Source: Streptomyces sp. TN58 (lineage in GTDB: Bacteria > Actinomycetota > Actinomycetes > Streptomycetales > Streptomycetaceae). From it: a stretch of 64,000 nucleotides of DNA. The translations under genes and the position numbers were made by a program. The stretch spans positions 6,982,001 through 7,046,000 of the forward strand of contig NZ_CP018870.1 in the NCBI RefSeq assembly GCF_001941845.1, written 5' to 3'. Below, one piece after another: positions 16,482 through 23,588 of this stretch. Within the stretch, counting starts at the first letter, position 1. Every line of letters begins with the position of its first letter. The notes beneath the pieces were generated by a model. That model searched no databases, had not been told where the DNA came from, and saw only the letters and a program-made list of their open reading frames with translations.

Positions 16482-18845
16482 ATGAGCCAGGAGACCCTGA
16501 CTCTGCATGACCTGCTGCCCGCCCAGGCGCTGGCCGACTCGATCGACGCCGGGTACGTGACCCGCAAGCCGCACCCCGAGCTGCCGCTGTCCATCTACAC
16601 GTACACACGGACGGCCCAGTACGAGCGCGTCTGGGACGAGGTCACCACACGCTGCCGCGGTCTCGTCGCCGACGACGAGACCGGTGCGATCGTCGCGCTG
16701 CCGCTGCCGAAGTTCTTCAACGTCGCCGAACACGAGTCGGGCCAGCCGTACGCCCCGGCCCTCCCCGACGAGCCGTTCGAGGTGTACGACAAGGTCGACG
16801 GCAGCCTCGCGATCGTCTTCCACTACGCGGGCCGCTGGCGGGTCGCCTCCAAGGGTTCCTTCATCAGCGCCCAGGCCGTCTGGGCACAGCGCCGGCTCGA
16901 CGGCGCGGACACCGCGGCCCTGCGCCCGGGCACCACCTACCTCGCGGAGATCCTGTACCCGCAGAACCGCATCGTCGTCGACTACGGCGACCGCCGCGAC
17001 CTCGTCCTCCTCGCCGCCTTCGGCCTGGACGGCACCGAGGTCCCGCTCGCCGAGGCCGCGGCCCACTGGTCCGGCGTCGGATCCGTCGTGACGGTCTGGC
17101 CCGCCATGCCCCTCGACGAGCTGCTCGCGCTCGCCGAGTCCAACACCCTGCCCGGCGGCGCCCGCGTCAACGGCATGGACGCCGAGGGCTTCGTCCTGCG
17201 CTTCGCCTCCGGCGTGCGCGCCAAGGCCAAGCTGTCCGAATACGTACGCCTCCACAAGGTGCTCACCGGTGTGACCGCGCGGGACATCTGGCGCGGCCAC
17301 GGCGTGCAGCGCTTCGCCGGCATGCCCGCGAAGCAGCTCGCGCAGGGCCTGAACTGCACCGTGGCCGACATCGAAGCGGCGGGCGGAAAGCCCCTGGACG
17401 CCCTCCTGGAGCAGGTGCCCGACGAGTTCGACCACTGGGTGCGCGAGGTCGTCGCCGGCCTGGAGGAGGCGGCCGCCCGCCACGAGCGCGCCATCGACGA
17501 GACGTACGCGGGCCTCGCGCACCTGACCGCCGACCGGGGTGCCTTCGCCCGCGCGGTCGCGCAGCTGCCCGACCGCACGGTCCGGCCCGCGATGTTCATG
17601 CGGCTCGACGGCCGGTCGACCGAGCTGACCACCTGGCGCCAGGTCCGGCCGGAGGCGGCCGACCCGTACATCGGCGACGAGGAGAACAGGACGGGACCCG
17701 AGGCGGTTCACCGACCCGGTCCTGGGGCGGAGAACAGGTCCGCTTCCGGGGCGGCGAACCGGATCCTCTCCGGGGAGGGGGACCGGACCGCGCCCGCGCA
17801 GGCTCGCTCCGGCCGGCCCGCCGCCGCGCCCGCCCGCACGCCCGGCGCGGCGCCGAGGATACCGGCGCCGGCGGCGGACGGGGCCGACCGCCCCGTGCGG
17901 CGGGAGGCCCGGCTGCCCGTCGTCCACGTCATGACGGGCCTGCCCGCGTCGGGCAAGACGACGGCCGCACGCGCCCTCCAGGCCGAGTCCGGCGGACGTA
18001 TGCGCCGGGTCAACCTCGACGACCTGCGGGCCATGCTCGACCTGCCGGACCCCGCCCGCGGCCGCAGCTTCGCGCACGAGCAGACCGTACTGGCGGTCCA
18101 GGACGCGGCGGTCCGCGCGGCGGTCGACGGCGGCTTCGACGTGGTCGTCGACAACACCCACCTGACCAAGCACATCCCCAAGCGGCTGAAGGCGGCGGTC
18201 GGCGGCCTGGCGACCTTCGTCGTGCACGACTTCACCGACGTGCCGCTGGAGGAGTGCCTGCGCCGGGACGCCGCCCGCGAGCGGCAGGTCGGCGAGGAGG
18301 TCATCCGCGTGCTGGCCGAGAAGCACCGCAACGCCCGCAAGGGCGGCTGGCGGCTGACCACCGAGTGGATGAACGGCGGTTCCGGCGCGGTGGCCGCACC
18401 GCCCGTGACGCAGTACGTGCCCGACACGGCACTGCCGACGGCGGTGATGTGCGACATCGACGGCACGCTCGCGCTCACCGGCGACCGGGGGCCGTACGAC
18501 TTCACGCGCTGCGAGCTCGACCTGCTCAACGAGTCGGTCCGGCACGCGCTCGACGCCTTCCGGCGCGCGGACGGCGACGTGATCGTCCTGCTGTCGGGCC
18601 GGAGCGAGGAGTTCCGGCCGCAGACCGAGGCCTGGCTGCGCCGGCACGCGGTGCCGTACGACGAGCTGTGGATGCGCGCGGCCGGCGACACCCGTCGTGA
18701 CGACATCGTCAAGGCGGAGCTGTTCGACGCGCACGTCCGCCACCGGTACGCGGTGCGGGTGTCGCTCGACGACAGGGACCGCGTCGTCGCGGTGTGGCGC
18801 CGGATGGGCCTGCCCACCTGGCAGGTCAACTACGGCGACTTCTGA
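16482..18845 (+). CDS. Trifunctional RNA-repair enzyme: T4 Rnl1-like RNA ligase fused to T4 Pnkp-like kinase/3'-phosphatase
   Basis: A 787-residue single-chain RNA repair enzyme. Residues 1-390 are an RNA ligase of the T4 Rnl1 type: motif I KVDGS with the AMP-accepting Lys104, motif III AEILYPQNRIVVDY (154-168), motif IV AEGFVLRF (234-241), motif V RAKAKLSEY (246-254). Residues 390-470 are a low-complexity linker with an 8-residue tandem repeat. Residues 478-787 match T4 polynucleotide kinase-phosphatase: P-loop GLPASGKT (486-493), NLDDLR (511-516), then a HAD phosphatase with DIDGT (658-662), LLSGRSEE, RRDDIVKAELF and a C-terminus (WRRMGLPTWQVNYGDF) very like T4 Pnkp. It should heal and seal broken RNA ends (3'-phosphate or cyclic phosphate removal, 5' phosphorylation, ligation). 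Strong ribosome site GGGAGGA. All catalytic motifs are intact. A NYN/PIN-like gene follows by 33 bases. Confidence 0.92.
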   Translation: MSQETLTLHDLLPAQALADSIDAGYVTRKPHPELPLSIYTYTRTAQYERVWDEVTTRCRGLVADDETGAIVALPLPKFFNVAEHESGQPYAPALPDEPFEVYDKVDGSLAIVFHYAGRWRVASKGSFISAQAVWAQRRLDGADTAALRPGTTYLAEILYPQNRIVVDYGDRRDLVLLAAFGLDGTEVPLAEAAAHWSGVGSVVTVWPAMPLDELLALAESNTLPGGARVNGMDAEGFVLRFASGVRAKAKLSEYVRLHKVLTGVTARDIWRGHGVQRFAGMPAKQLAQGLNCTVADIEAAGGKPLDALLEQVPDEFDHWVREVVAGLEEAAARHERAIDETYAGLAHLTADRGAFARAVAQLPDRTVRPAMFMRLDGRSTELTTWRQVRPEAADPYIGDEENRTGPEAVHRPGPGAENRSASGAANRILSGEGDRTAPAQARSGRPAAAPARTPGAAPRIPAPAADGADRPVRREARLPVVHVMTGLPASGKTTAARALQAESGGRMRRVNLDDLRAMLDLPDPARGRSFAHEQTVLAVQDAAVRAAVDGGFDVVVDNTHLTKHIPKRLKAAVGGLATFVVHDFTDVPLEECLRRDAARERQVGEEVIRVLAEKHRNARKGGWRLTTEWMNGGSGAVAAPPVTQYVPDTALPTAVMCDIDGTLALTGDRGPYDFTRCELDLLNESVRHALDAFRRADGDVIVLLSGRSEEFRPQTEAWLRRHAVPYDELWMRAAGDTRRDDIVKAELFDAHVRHRYAVRVSLDDRDRVVAVWRRMGLPTWQVNYGDF
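17702..17797 (+). repeat. Four 24-bp tandem repeats in the ligase-kinase linker
   Basis: Four units of 24 bp (17702-17725, 17726-17749, 17750-17773, 17774-17797) encode degenerate 8-residue repeats AVHRPGPG, AENRSASG, AANRILSG, EGDRTAPA. The middle two are most alike. They expand the flexible linker between the ligase and kinase modules; copy number may vary between strains. Confidence 0.7.
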
Positions 18846-18878
18846 GATGCCCGGGGTCGGCGGGGCCGGAGTACCCGG

Positions 18879-19247
18879 GTGAGGACCGTTCTGATCGTCG
18901 ACGCGGCGAACGTCGTCGGGTCCGTCCCGGACGGCTGGTGGCGCGACCGGCGCGGCGCCGCCGAGCGGCTGCGCGACCGGCTGGCCGCCCGGGCCGCCGG
19001 CCCGGAGGACGACGAGGAGATCATCCTCGTCGTCGAAGGCGCCGCCCGCGGCGTCGGGTCCGTGCCCGGCGTACAGGTCGAGGCGGCGCCCGGCAGCGGT
19101 GACGACCTGATCGTGGAGCTGGCCGAGGCCAGGGCGCAGGACGGCTGGCCGGTGGTCGTGGTCACGGCCGACCGTGCACTGCGGGAACGGGTCCGGGCGT
19201 ACGGTGCGCGGTGCGTGGGGCCGCGTACCGTACGCCCGGTGGACTGA
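18879..19247 (+). CDS. NYN/PIN-fold-like small protein next to the RNA repair enzyme
   Basis: A 122-residue protein with the pattern of NYN/YacP-type PIN-fold nucleases: VLIVDAANVVGSVPDGWW at the N-terminus (first Asp and the Asn), GSGDDLIVELAEARA in the middle (acidic pair), and VVVVTADRALRERVRAYGARCVGP near the end (third Asp). These acidic residues would hold the metal for RNA cleavage. Homologues in Streptomyces are sometimes named NTP pyrophosphohydrolase, a name the motifs do not support. GTG 18879 lies 33 bases after the stop of the ligase-kinase-phosphatase, so the genes are probably one transcript. RNase activity is inference. Confidence 0.7.
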   Translation: MRTVLIVDAANVVGSVPDGWWRDRRGAAERLRDRLAARAAGPEDDEEIILVVEGAARGVGSVPGVQVEAAPGSGDDLIVELAEARAQDGWPVVVVTADRALRERVRAYGARCVGPRTVRPVD

Positions 19248-19260
19248 CCGCGGTCACGGG

Positions 19261-19800
19261 TCAGCGGCAGTACTTCACCTCGGAGAGGTTCTTGACGTAG
19301 CGGGCGGAGACCCAGCGCTCGTTCTCGTAGGCCTTCGCGCGGCTGGGGGCCCGGCGCTCCTCGCCGTCCTGGCGGTCCTCCCGGTCCTGGCGGTCTTCGC
19401 GGTCCTGGCTGTCCTCCCGGTCCTGGCGGTCTTCGCGGTCTTCTCGGCCGGAGCCGTTCTCCCAGTCGCGGTCCTCGTGCAGGCGGTACCAGAGGCGGTT
19501 GCCGGCGACGTTCTCGCCGGACTTCTTGCACTCGATCTCGACCCTGCTGTTCGGCTGCACCTGGCCGACGGCGCGGGACTCGGTGGTCGGCTTGCTGCGC
19601 ACCTTCAGCGGGCCCTTGGAGACGACCTTGCCGAAGGCGTACCTGCCGTACGGGTATTCGCCGGGCTGCGCGGACGACGGCGCCTCGCCGACGACGATCT
19701 CCCGCGGGCCGTCGTCCGCGACGGCGGCGCCCACCCCGACCAGACCGAGAACCAGGCTTCCGGCGGCGAGAGCGAGGATGGTTCTGGTGGGCTTCAGCAT
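19261..19800 (-). CDS. Secreted SH3-like domain protein with acidic/basic hexapeptide repeats
   Basis: A 179-residue exported protein: signal peptide MLKPTRTILALAAGSLVLGLVGVGAAVA, a bacterial SH3-like domain (FGKVVSKGPLKVRSKPTTESRAVGQVQPNSRVEIECKKSGE) and the closing SH3 strand WVSARYVKNLSEVKYC at the end. An insert of about 45 residues between them is a tandem array of units close to REDRQD/REDSQD, highly charged and probably extended or helical. Two Cys could form a disulphide. ATG 19800 follows GAGGAG. The wall-facing SH3 domain suggests binding to cell-wall material. It is convergent with the NYN gene, 13 bases apart. Confidence 0.8.
   Translation of the reverse strand: MLKPTRTILALAAGSLVLGLVGVGAAVADDGPREIVVGEAPSSAQPGEYPYGRYAFGKVVSKGPLKVRSKPTTESRAVGQVQPNSRVEIECKKSGENVAGNRLWYRLHEDRDWENGSGREDREDRQDREDSQDREDRQDREDRQDGEERRAPSRAKAYENERWVSARYVKNLSEVKYCR
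19366..19437 (-). repeat. 18-bp tandem repeats forming a near-perfect 36-bp duplication
   Basis: Four 18-bp units (19366, 19384, 19402, 19420) alternate in two types, so that 19366-19401 and 19402-19437 are 36-bp copies with a single mismatch. They encode the REDRQD-type hexapeptides of the secreted SH3-like protein and are a likely site of slippage. Confidence 0.8.
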
Positions 19801-20067
19801 GAGCCGACTCCTCTGTGAAGACGTCCGACCGGCCGCGGCGCGCGGCACGGGATGGCAACGGGCGGCTGCCAGGGACGACTATGGCCAGGACGAGGCGCGC
19901 GGCCCCGATGGCTCACCGGCTTTTAGCCCGATATGACCAACCTGTCCACCGGGGTGCGGCGGCCGTGGCAGCCCCGTACGGGCACGGCCGCGCCGTCGGC
20001 CGCCCGAGCGCCCGGATCGCGGCTCCTCCCGGATGCGGCTGCGGGCGGTGCGGGCCAGAGTGGGCGC

Positions 20068-20442
20068 ATGAGTATCGATGACTACGGCGGCGGAGCCGGC
20101 GCGCACGAGACCGGGGTCCTCGTCGTGACGACCAACGACGTCCCCGGATACCGGGTCGAACGGGTCATCGGAGAGGTCTTCGGCCTCACCGTGCGCTCCC
20201 GCCACCTGGGCAGCCAGATCGGCGCCGGCCTGAAGTCGATGATCGGCGGCGAACTGAAGGGCCTCACCAAGACCCTGGTCCAAACCCGCAACCAGGCCAT
20301 GGACCGGCTCGTCGAGCAGGCCAAGGCGCGCGGCGCGAACGCCGTGCTGATGATGCGCTTCGACGTCACCGACGCGGCCGACGTCGGAACCGAGGTGTGC
20401 GCCTACGGGACGGCCGTCGTCCTGGTCCCCGCCTCCACCTGA
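20068..20442 (+). CDS. YbjQ/UPF0145 family protein
   Basis: A 124-residue protein of the YbjQ (UPF0145) family. The signature VVTTNDVPGYRVERVIGEVFGLTVRS, followed by KTLVQTRNQAMDRLVEQAKARGANAVLMMRFD and an end strand with EVCAYGTAVVLV, is clear. Members form pentameric or related small domains and have been called heavy-metal-binding; the role is not proven. ATG 20068 has a CAGAGT box 6 bases before it and no ribosome site, so the mRNA may be leaderless. Confidence 0.85.
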   Translation: MSIDDYGGGAGAHETGVLVVTTNDVPGYRVERVIGEVFGLTVRSRHLGSQIGAGLKSMIGGELKGLTKTLVQTRNQAMDRLVEQAKARGANAVLMMRFDVTDAADVGTEVCAYGTAVVLVPAST

Positions 20443-20489
20443 CCGCCCTTGTACGGTGGTTCCCCTCCGGAGACGAAGGGGCGGGGCCG

Positions 20490-21119
20490 ATGGGTCGACG
20501 CAAGTCAGCGGCAGAGGTGTTCGACGCGCTGGGGGAGCGCTACGAGGAGGTGTTCGGGCGGGTACCCGGCCAGATCGAGGCCCTCGACTGGCTCACCGCC
20601 CGACTGCCGGGGAGAGCCCGCGTACTGGACGTGGGCAGCGGCACCGGACGGCCCACCGCCGAGACACTGGTCCGGGCCGGCTGCGACGTGACCGGCATCG
20701 ACGTCTCGGCGGCCATGGTCGCCCTGGCCCGGGCCAGGGTTCCGGGGGCCCGCTTCGAGCAGGCCGACGTACGCACCTACACGCCGCCGCCCGGCGGCTT
20801 CGACGCGGTGTGCTCCTTCTTCCCCCTGCTGGTCATGGACCAACCGGAGGTGGCGGCGGCCCTGGACCGGATGGCCTCGTGGACCGCACCCGGCGGCTAC
20901 TTCGTGATGGCCACGGTGCCGGGGGACATCCGCGGCCTGGACATCGAGTGGATGGGCCACGAGGTCACCGTCAGCAGCCTCTCCACGGAGGACCACCTGA
21001 CGCGGCTCGCCGACCGGGGCCTGGAGGTCCTGCACCACCACACCGCGACGTTCATGCCCGCCGGCGACGGGGCGGTCCCCGAGGAGCACCTGTTCTGCTA
21101 CGCCCGCCGCATGCCCTGA
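20490..21119 (+). CDS. Class I SAM-dependent methyltransferase
   Basis: A 209-residue methyltransferase. Motif I is VLDVGSGTGRPTAETLVRAG, motif II/III VTGIDVSAAMVALARARVPGARFEQADV, and the post-motif region FDAVCSFFPLLVMDQPEVAAALDRMASWTAPGGYFVMAT. This is the Methyltransferase_11/25 type acting on small molecules. ATG 20490 follows GAAGGGGCGGGG. No neighbouring biosynthetic genes hint at the substrate. Confidence 0.85.
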   Translation: MGRRKSAAEVFDALGERYEEVFGRVPGQIEALDWLTARLPGRARVLDVGSGTGRPTAETLVRAGCDVTGIDVSAAMVALARARVPGARFEQADVRTYTPPPGGFDAVCSFFPLLVMDQPEVAAALDRMASWTAPGGYFVMATVPGDIRGLDIEWMGHEVTVSSLSTEDHLTRLADRGLEVLHHHTATFMPAGDGAVPEEHLFCYARRMP

Positions 21120-21167
21120 CCGGCTGGCCGGCCGGCCGTGCCGAGGTGAAAGTTTTTCCGAAGAGGC

Positions 21168-21193
21168 GGCAACCTCCCGGCAGGTCGCGCGTC
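21168..21193 (+). promoter_or_regulatory. Candidate ECF sigma promoter before the LAxTG/sigma operon
   Basis: GGCAACC (21168-21174) and CGTC (21190-21193) with 16 bases between AAC and CGTC match the general AAC/CGTC form of ECF sigma promoters. Since an ECF sigma gene is second in the operon, autoregulation is possible. Confidence 0.4.
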
Positions 21194-21249
21194 GTGCGGG
21201 GGTGAAGGGGCGTGGTCCCGCGCCCCCGACCCGACCGTGGAGAACCACC

Positions 21250-21696
21250 GTGAAGAACCTGAAGCGTGTCCCCCTGGCCGTCCGCCGCACGGCCGTCGCC
21301 GCAGCAGCCGTGGGGACGGCCGTGGCCCTCGCCGGACCGGCCCACGCCGCCGGCGGCAGCTCGGCCACCCCCTCCCCGTCGGTCAGCGTCCCGGCCAGCG
21401 CCGCGCCGAGCCCCGTCGGTCCCGCGCCCGCTCCCTCGATCAGCACCCCGCCGGTCAACGGCGAGGACGCCGGCAGCGCGTCTCCCTCTGCCGCCCCCAG
21501 TGCCTCCCCGAGCGTGCCGGGAACCGGCGCCGGACCCAGCGCCTCCCCCTCGGCCCCCGCCGCCGCGCCCGACGCCCCCGAGCTCGCGCATACTGGCTCC
21601 TCGGCGACGACCGTCGCGATGGGGGCAGGTGCGACCGGTCTGATCCTCGCCGGCGCCGGAGCCCTCTACGCCGTGCGGCGCCGCGCGAACAGCTGA
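21250..21696 (+). CDS. LAxTG sortase-anchored Ser/Pro/Ala-rich surface protein
   Basis: A 148-residue exported protein: signal peptide VKNLKRVPLAVRRTAVAAAAVGTAVALAGPAHA, a mature part made almost only of Ser, Pro, Ala, Gly and Val (mucin-like), then a cell-wall sorting signal LAHTG, a hydrophobic segment (TVAMGAGATGLILAGAGALY) and RRR. LAxTG is the motif of class E sortases in Streptomyces, so the protein should be attached to peptidoglycan. GTG 21250 follows GTGGAGA. Its stop is 8 bases before the start of an ECF sigma gene, so it leads an operon with the sigma factor and its membrane partner. Confidence 0.85.
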   Translation: MKNLKRVPLAVRRTAVAAAAVGTAVALAGPAHAAGGSSATPSPSVSVPASAAPSPVGPAPAPSISTPPVNGEDAGSASPSAAPSASPSVPGTGAGPSASPSAPAAAPDAPELAHTGSSATTVAMGAGATGLILAGAGALYAVRRRANS

Positions 21697-21704
21697 GGAA
21701 CCAC

Positions 21705-22379
21705 GTGCTCCACCTCGCACCATCCGTCGGCCCCCTCATGCCCGGTCTCGGCCGGGCGTGGCGGGGCCTGTGGCCGTTGCTGCGCCGCGAGTCCTCCACC
21801 GCTCCGCTGGTCGCGCCCCGGTCGTACGGTCCGGCGTACGGGCCTTCGCCCGCGCACCGGCTCCACCGCCATCCGGGCGACGGCGATCCCGAGCCGCCCA
21901 CCGTCACCGGGCTCTACCACGCGCACCGGCTGGGCATGGTCCGGCTGGCGGTGCTGCTCGTCGACGACCTCGCCACCGCCGAGGACGTGGTCCAGGACGC
22001 CTTCACCGCCCTGTACCGGCGCCACGGCGAGCAGATCGCCGACGTCGACAACGCCCTCGGCTACCTGCGCACCTCGGTCGTCAACACCGCACGGTCCGTC
22101 CTGCGCCGCAGGCGCACCGTACGGGCCTGGACCCCGCCGCCGACCGTGGACGAACCGTCCGCCGAGGACCACGTCGTCCTGGACGAGGCGCACCGCGAGG
22201 TGCTCGCCGCGCTCGCCCGGCTCACGCCGCGCCGCCGGCAGGTCCTCGTCCTGCGGTACTGGGCCGACCTCAGCGAGGCGGAGATCGCGGCCACCCTGGG
22301 CATCAGCCGGGGAGCGGTGAAGTCCAACGCGAGCCGCGGCCTCGACGCGCTGGAACGGAATCTGGAGGGACGGATATGA
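21705..22379 (+). CDS. ECF sigma factor (SigE-like family)
   Basis: A 224-residue extracytoplasmic function sigma factor. Region 2 is LYHAHRLGMVRLAVLLVDDLATAEDVVQDAFTALYRRH, with the region 2 helix NALGYLRTSVVNTARSVLRRRR, and region 4 is LARLTPRRRQVLVLRYWADLSEAEIAATLGISRGAVKSNASRGLDALE. About 65 extra residues precede region 2. GTG 21705 is chosen because GAGGAA, overlapping the upstream stop, is 4 bases away; ATG 21738 is in frame. The stop overlaps the start of the next gene (ATGA), which encodes a membrane protein likely to be its anti-sigma factor. Confidence 0.88.
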   Translation: MLHLAPSVGPLMPGLGRAWRGLWPLLRRESSTAPLVAPRSYGPAYGPSPAHRLHRHPGDGDPEPPTVTGLYHAHRLGMVRLAVLLVDDLATAEDVVQDAFTALYRRHGEQIADVDNALGYLRTSVVNTARSVLRRRRTVRAWTPPPTVDEPSAEDHVVLDEAHREVLAALARLTPRRRQVLVLRYWADLSEAEIAATLGISRGAVKSNASRGLDALERNLEGRI

Positions 22380-22900
22380 CGCCGGACGGCGAACGCCTCG
22401 GCGAGCACCCGGGCGAGCGCCCCGTGGAGCGCCGACTGCGCCAGGCGCTCGACGCACGCGCGCAAGCCGTCGACGTGCGCCGGCTGCGCCCGGCCGGTCC
22501 GCCGGGCATGCGGGCGGGCCGCCGACCGGCGGGAGGGCTGCGGCGGTTCGCGCTGCCGCTCGCGGGTCTCGTGGCGGCCGCGGCCGCCGGGATCGGGTAC
22601 CTGCTGCTCGCCCCGGACGCCGGGCCGGGGCCGCAACTGCCGGCCACTCCGCCGGAGGTCACGGCTCCGGGGCCGTCCACCGAAGCGCCGCCGTCACCCT
22701 CGCCGAGCCGGCCGGGCCCGGCGCCGAGCGGGGACCCCTCGTCGGCCCCCTTCGGTACCCCGGGCCCCAACCGTTCGGCGAGCCCGTCGGCGAGTCCCTC
22801 GGTGCAGGTCTCTCCCCGGCGCTCCGGATCGGTGACGCCGTCGTACAGCCCGTCCGTGACGCCCGGCGCGGTGACCGTCTCGTCCCCGCCACGGCCCTGA
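22376..22900 (+). CDS. Single-pass membrane protein, probable anti-sigma factor
   Basis: A 174-residue protein with a basic cytoplasmic part of about 55 residues (ERRLRQALDARAQAVDVRRLRP), one membrane helix (FALPLAGLVAAAAAGIGYLLLA), and a long Pro/Ser/Thr-rich extracellular part. The start ATGA overlaps the sigma gene stop, which is the usual coupling for a sigma/anti-sigma pair. No zinc-binding HxxxCxxC motif is seen, so it is not a ZAS-type anti-sigma; the call rests on topology and position. Confidence 0.65.
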   Translation: MTPDGERLGEHPGERPVERRLRQALDARAQAVDVRRLRPAGPPGMRAGRRPAGGLRRFALPLAGLVAAAAAGIGYLLLAPDAGPGPQLPATPPEVTAPGPSTEAPPSPSPSRPGPAPSGDPSSAPFGTPGPNRSASPSASPSVQVSPRRSGSVTPSYSPSVTPGAVTVSSPPRP

Positions 22901-22905
22901 ACCCA

Positions 22906-22955
22906 AGGGCTGTCCCGCACTCCCTCGCGCCCGCCGGGGAGCACGGGACAGCCCT
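22906..22955. repeat. Short hairpin sharing ends with the 165-bp MITE-like repeat; bidirectional terminator
   Basis: A perfect 12-bp inverted repeat (22906-22917, 22944-22955; arm AGGGCTGTCCCG) lies between the convergent anti-sigma and marR genes. Both its ends and the inner CGCGCCCGCCGGGGA match the ends of the 165-bp element at 47755-47919, as if the middle were deleted. The right arm runs into the marR stop codon. It can act as terminator for both genes. Confidence 0.65.
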
Positions 22956-23410
22956 CAGGGCTTGCGGAGGTTCTCCACCGCCGCCACCAGCGGCGCCAGT
23001 TCCGGGTTGCCCGCGGCCTCGTCCAGGGCCTCGCGCAGAGCCCTGTCGTTGGTGGGGCGGGCCTCGGCCAGCAGCGCGAGGCCGGATTCGCTGACGTCGG
23101 TGTAGATGCCCCGGCGGTCGGTGTCGCAGATGTAGCGGTTCAGCAGGCCGCGGTCCTCCAGTCTGCTGACCAGCCGGGTCGTCGCGCTCTGGCTGAGCAC
23201 CACCGAGTCGGCGACCTGGTGCATGCGCAGGTGTCCGCCCGGCCCGTCGTGCTGGCGGCTGAGGACGTCGAGCAGGGAGTACTCGCGGACGCTGAGGCCG
23301 TGGCCGGCCTGCAGGGCCCGTTCGATGTGGGCCTCGATGCGGCCGTGCAGGAGCGAGAGGGCGCACCAGCCCTGGGAGAGGGCGGTCAGCGCGCTGTCCG
23401 TGGCCGTCAT
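22955..23410 (-). CDS. MarR family transcriptional regulator
   Basis: A 151-residue winged-helix regulator: dimer helix SLLHGRIEAHIERALQAGHGLSVREYSLLDVL, recognition region HLRMHQVADSVVLSQSATTRLVSRLEDRGLLNRYIC, wing DTDRRGIYTDVSESGLALLAEA. MarR proteins usually repress a divergent exporter and are released by a phenolic ligand or thiol oxidation. ATG 23410 follows GGAGGAGAG. The divergent MFS gene starts 179 bases away and the gap has three TGCAAT repeats, the likely operator. Confidence 0.88.
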   Translation of the reverse strand: MTATDSALTALSQGWCALSLLHGRIEAHIERALQAGHGLSVREYSLLDVLSRQHDGPGGHLRMHQVADSVVLSQSATTRLVSRLEDRGLLNRYICDTDRRGIYTDVSESGLALLAEARPTNDRALREALDEAAGNPELAPLVAAVENLRKP

Positions 23411-23465
23411 GGGCTCTCCTCCGTCGAAGGCGTTCACACCGTCGCACCCCAGGATATGACACCCC

Positions 23466-23510
23466 TGCAATAGCCCGCGCTTGCAATTATCCCGCGTCTG
23501 CAATTAATGT
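23466..23510 (+). promoter_or_regulatory. MFS promoter with three TGCAAT repeats (candidate MarR operator)
   Basis: TTGCAA (23481-23486) and TAATGT (23505-23510) with an 18-base spacer form a good -35/-10 pair toward the MFS gene. TGCAAT occurs at 23466, 23482 and 23499, at 16- and 17-base steps, so the copies overlap and flank the promoter elements as expected for a repressor site. Confidence 0.6.
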
Positions 23511-23588
23511 GGACGCACGTAAGCGGCGTCAGCATCGATGAGTGCAGGCCGCACCCCACCCGCACCACCCCCTGAAGGGCACCTCCCC

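Noticed and set aside
19360..19450. A CRISPR-like array
   Set aside because: The repeats are 18-bp units without spacers, and lie inside the coding sequence of the SH3-like secreted protein.
19174..19818. A plus-strand membrane protein (runs of VLAVLPVLAVFAVL)
   Set aside because: The hydrophobic run is the antisense reading of the REDRQD codon repeats; the minus-strand gene has a signal peptide, ribosome site and SH3-like domain.
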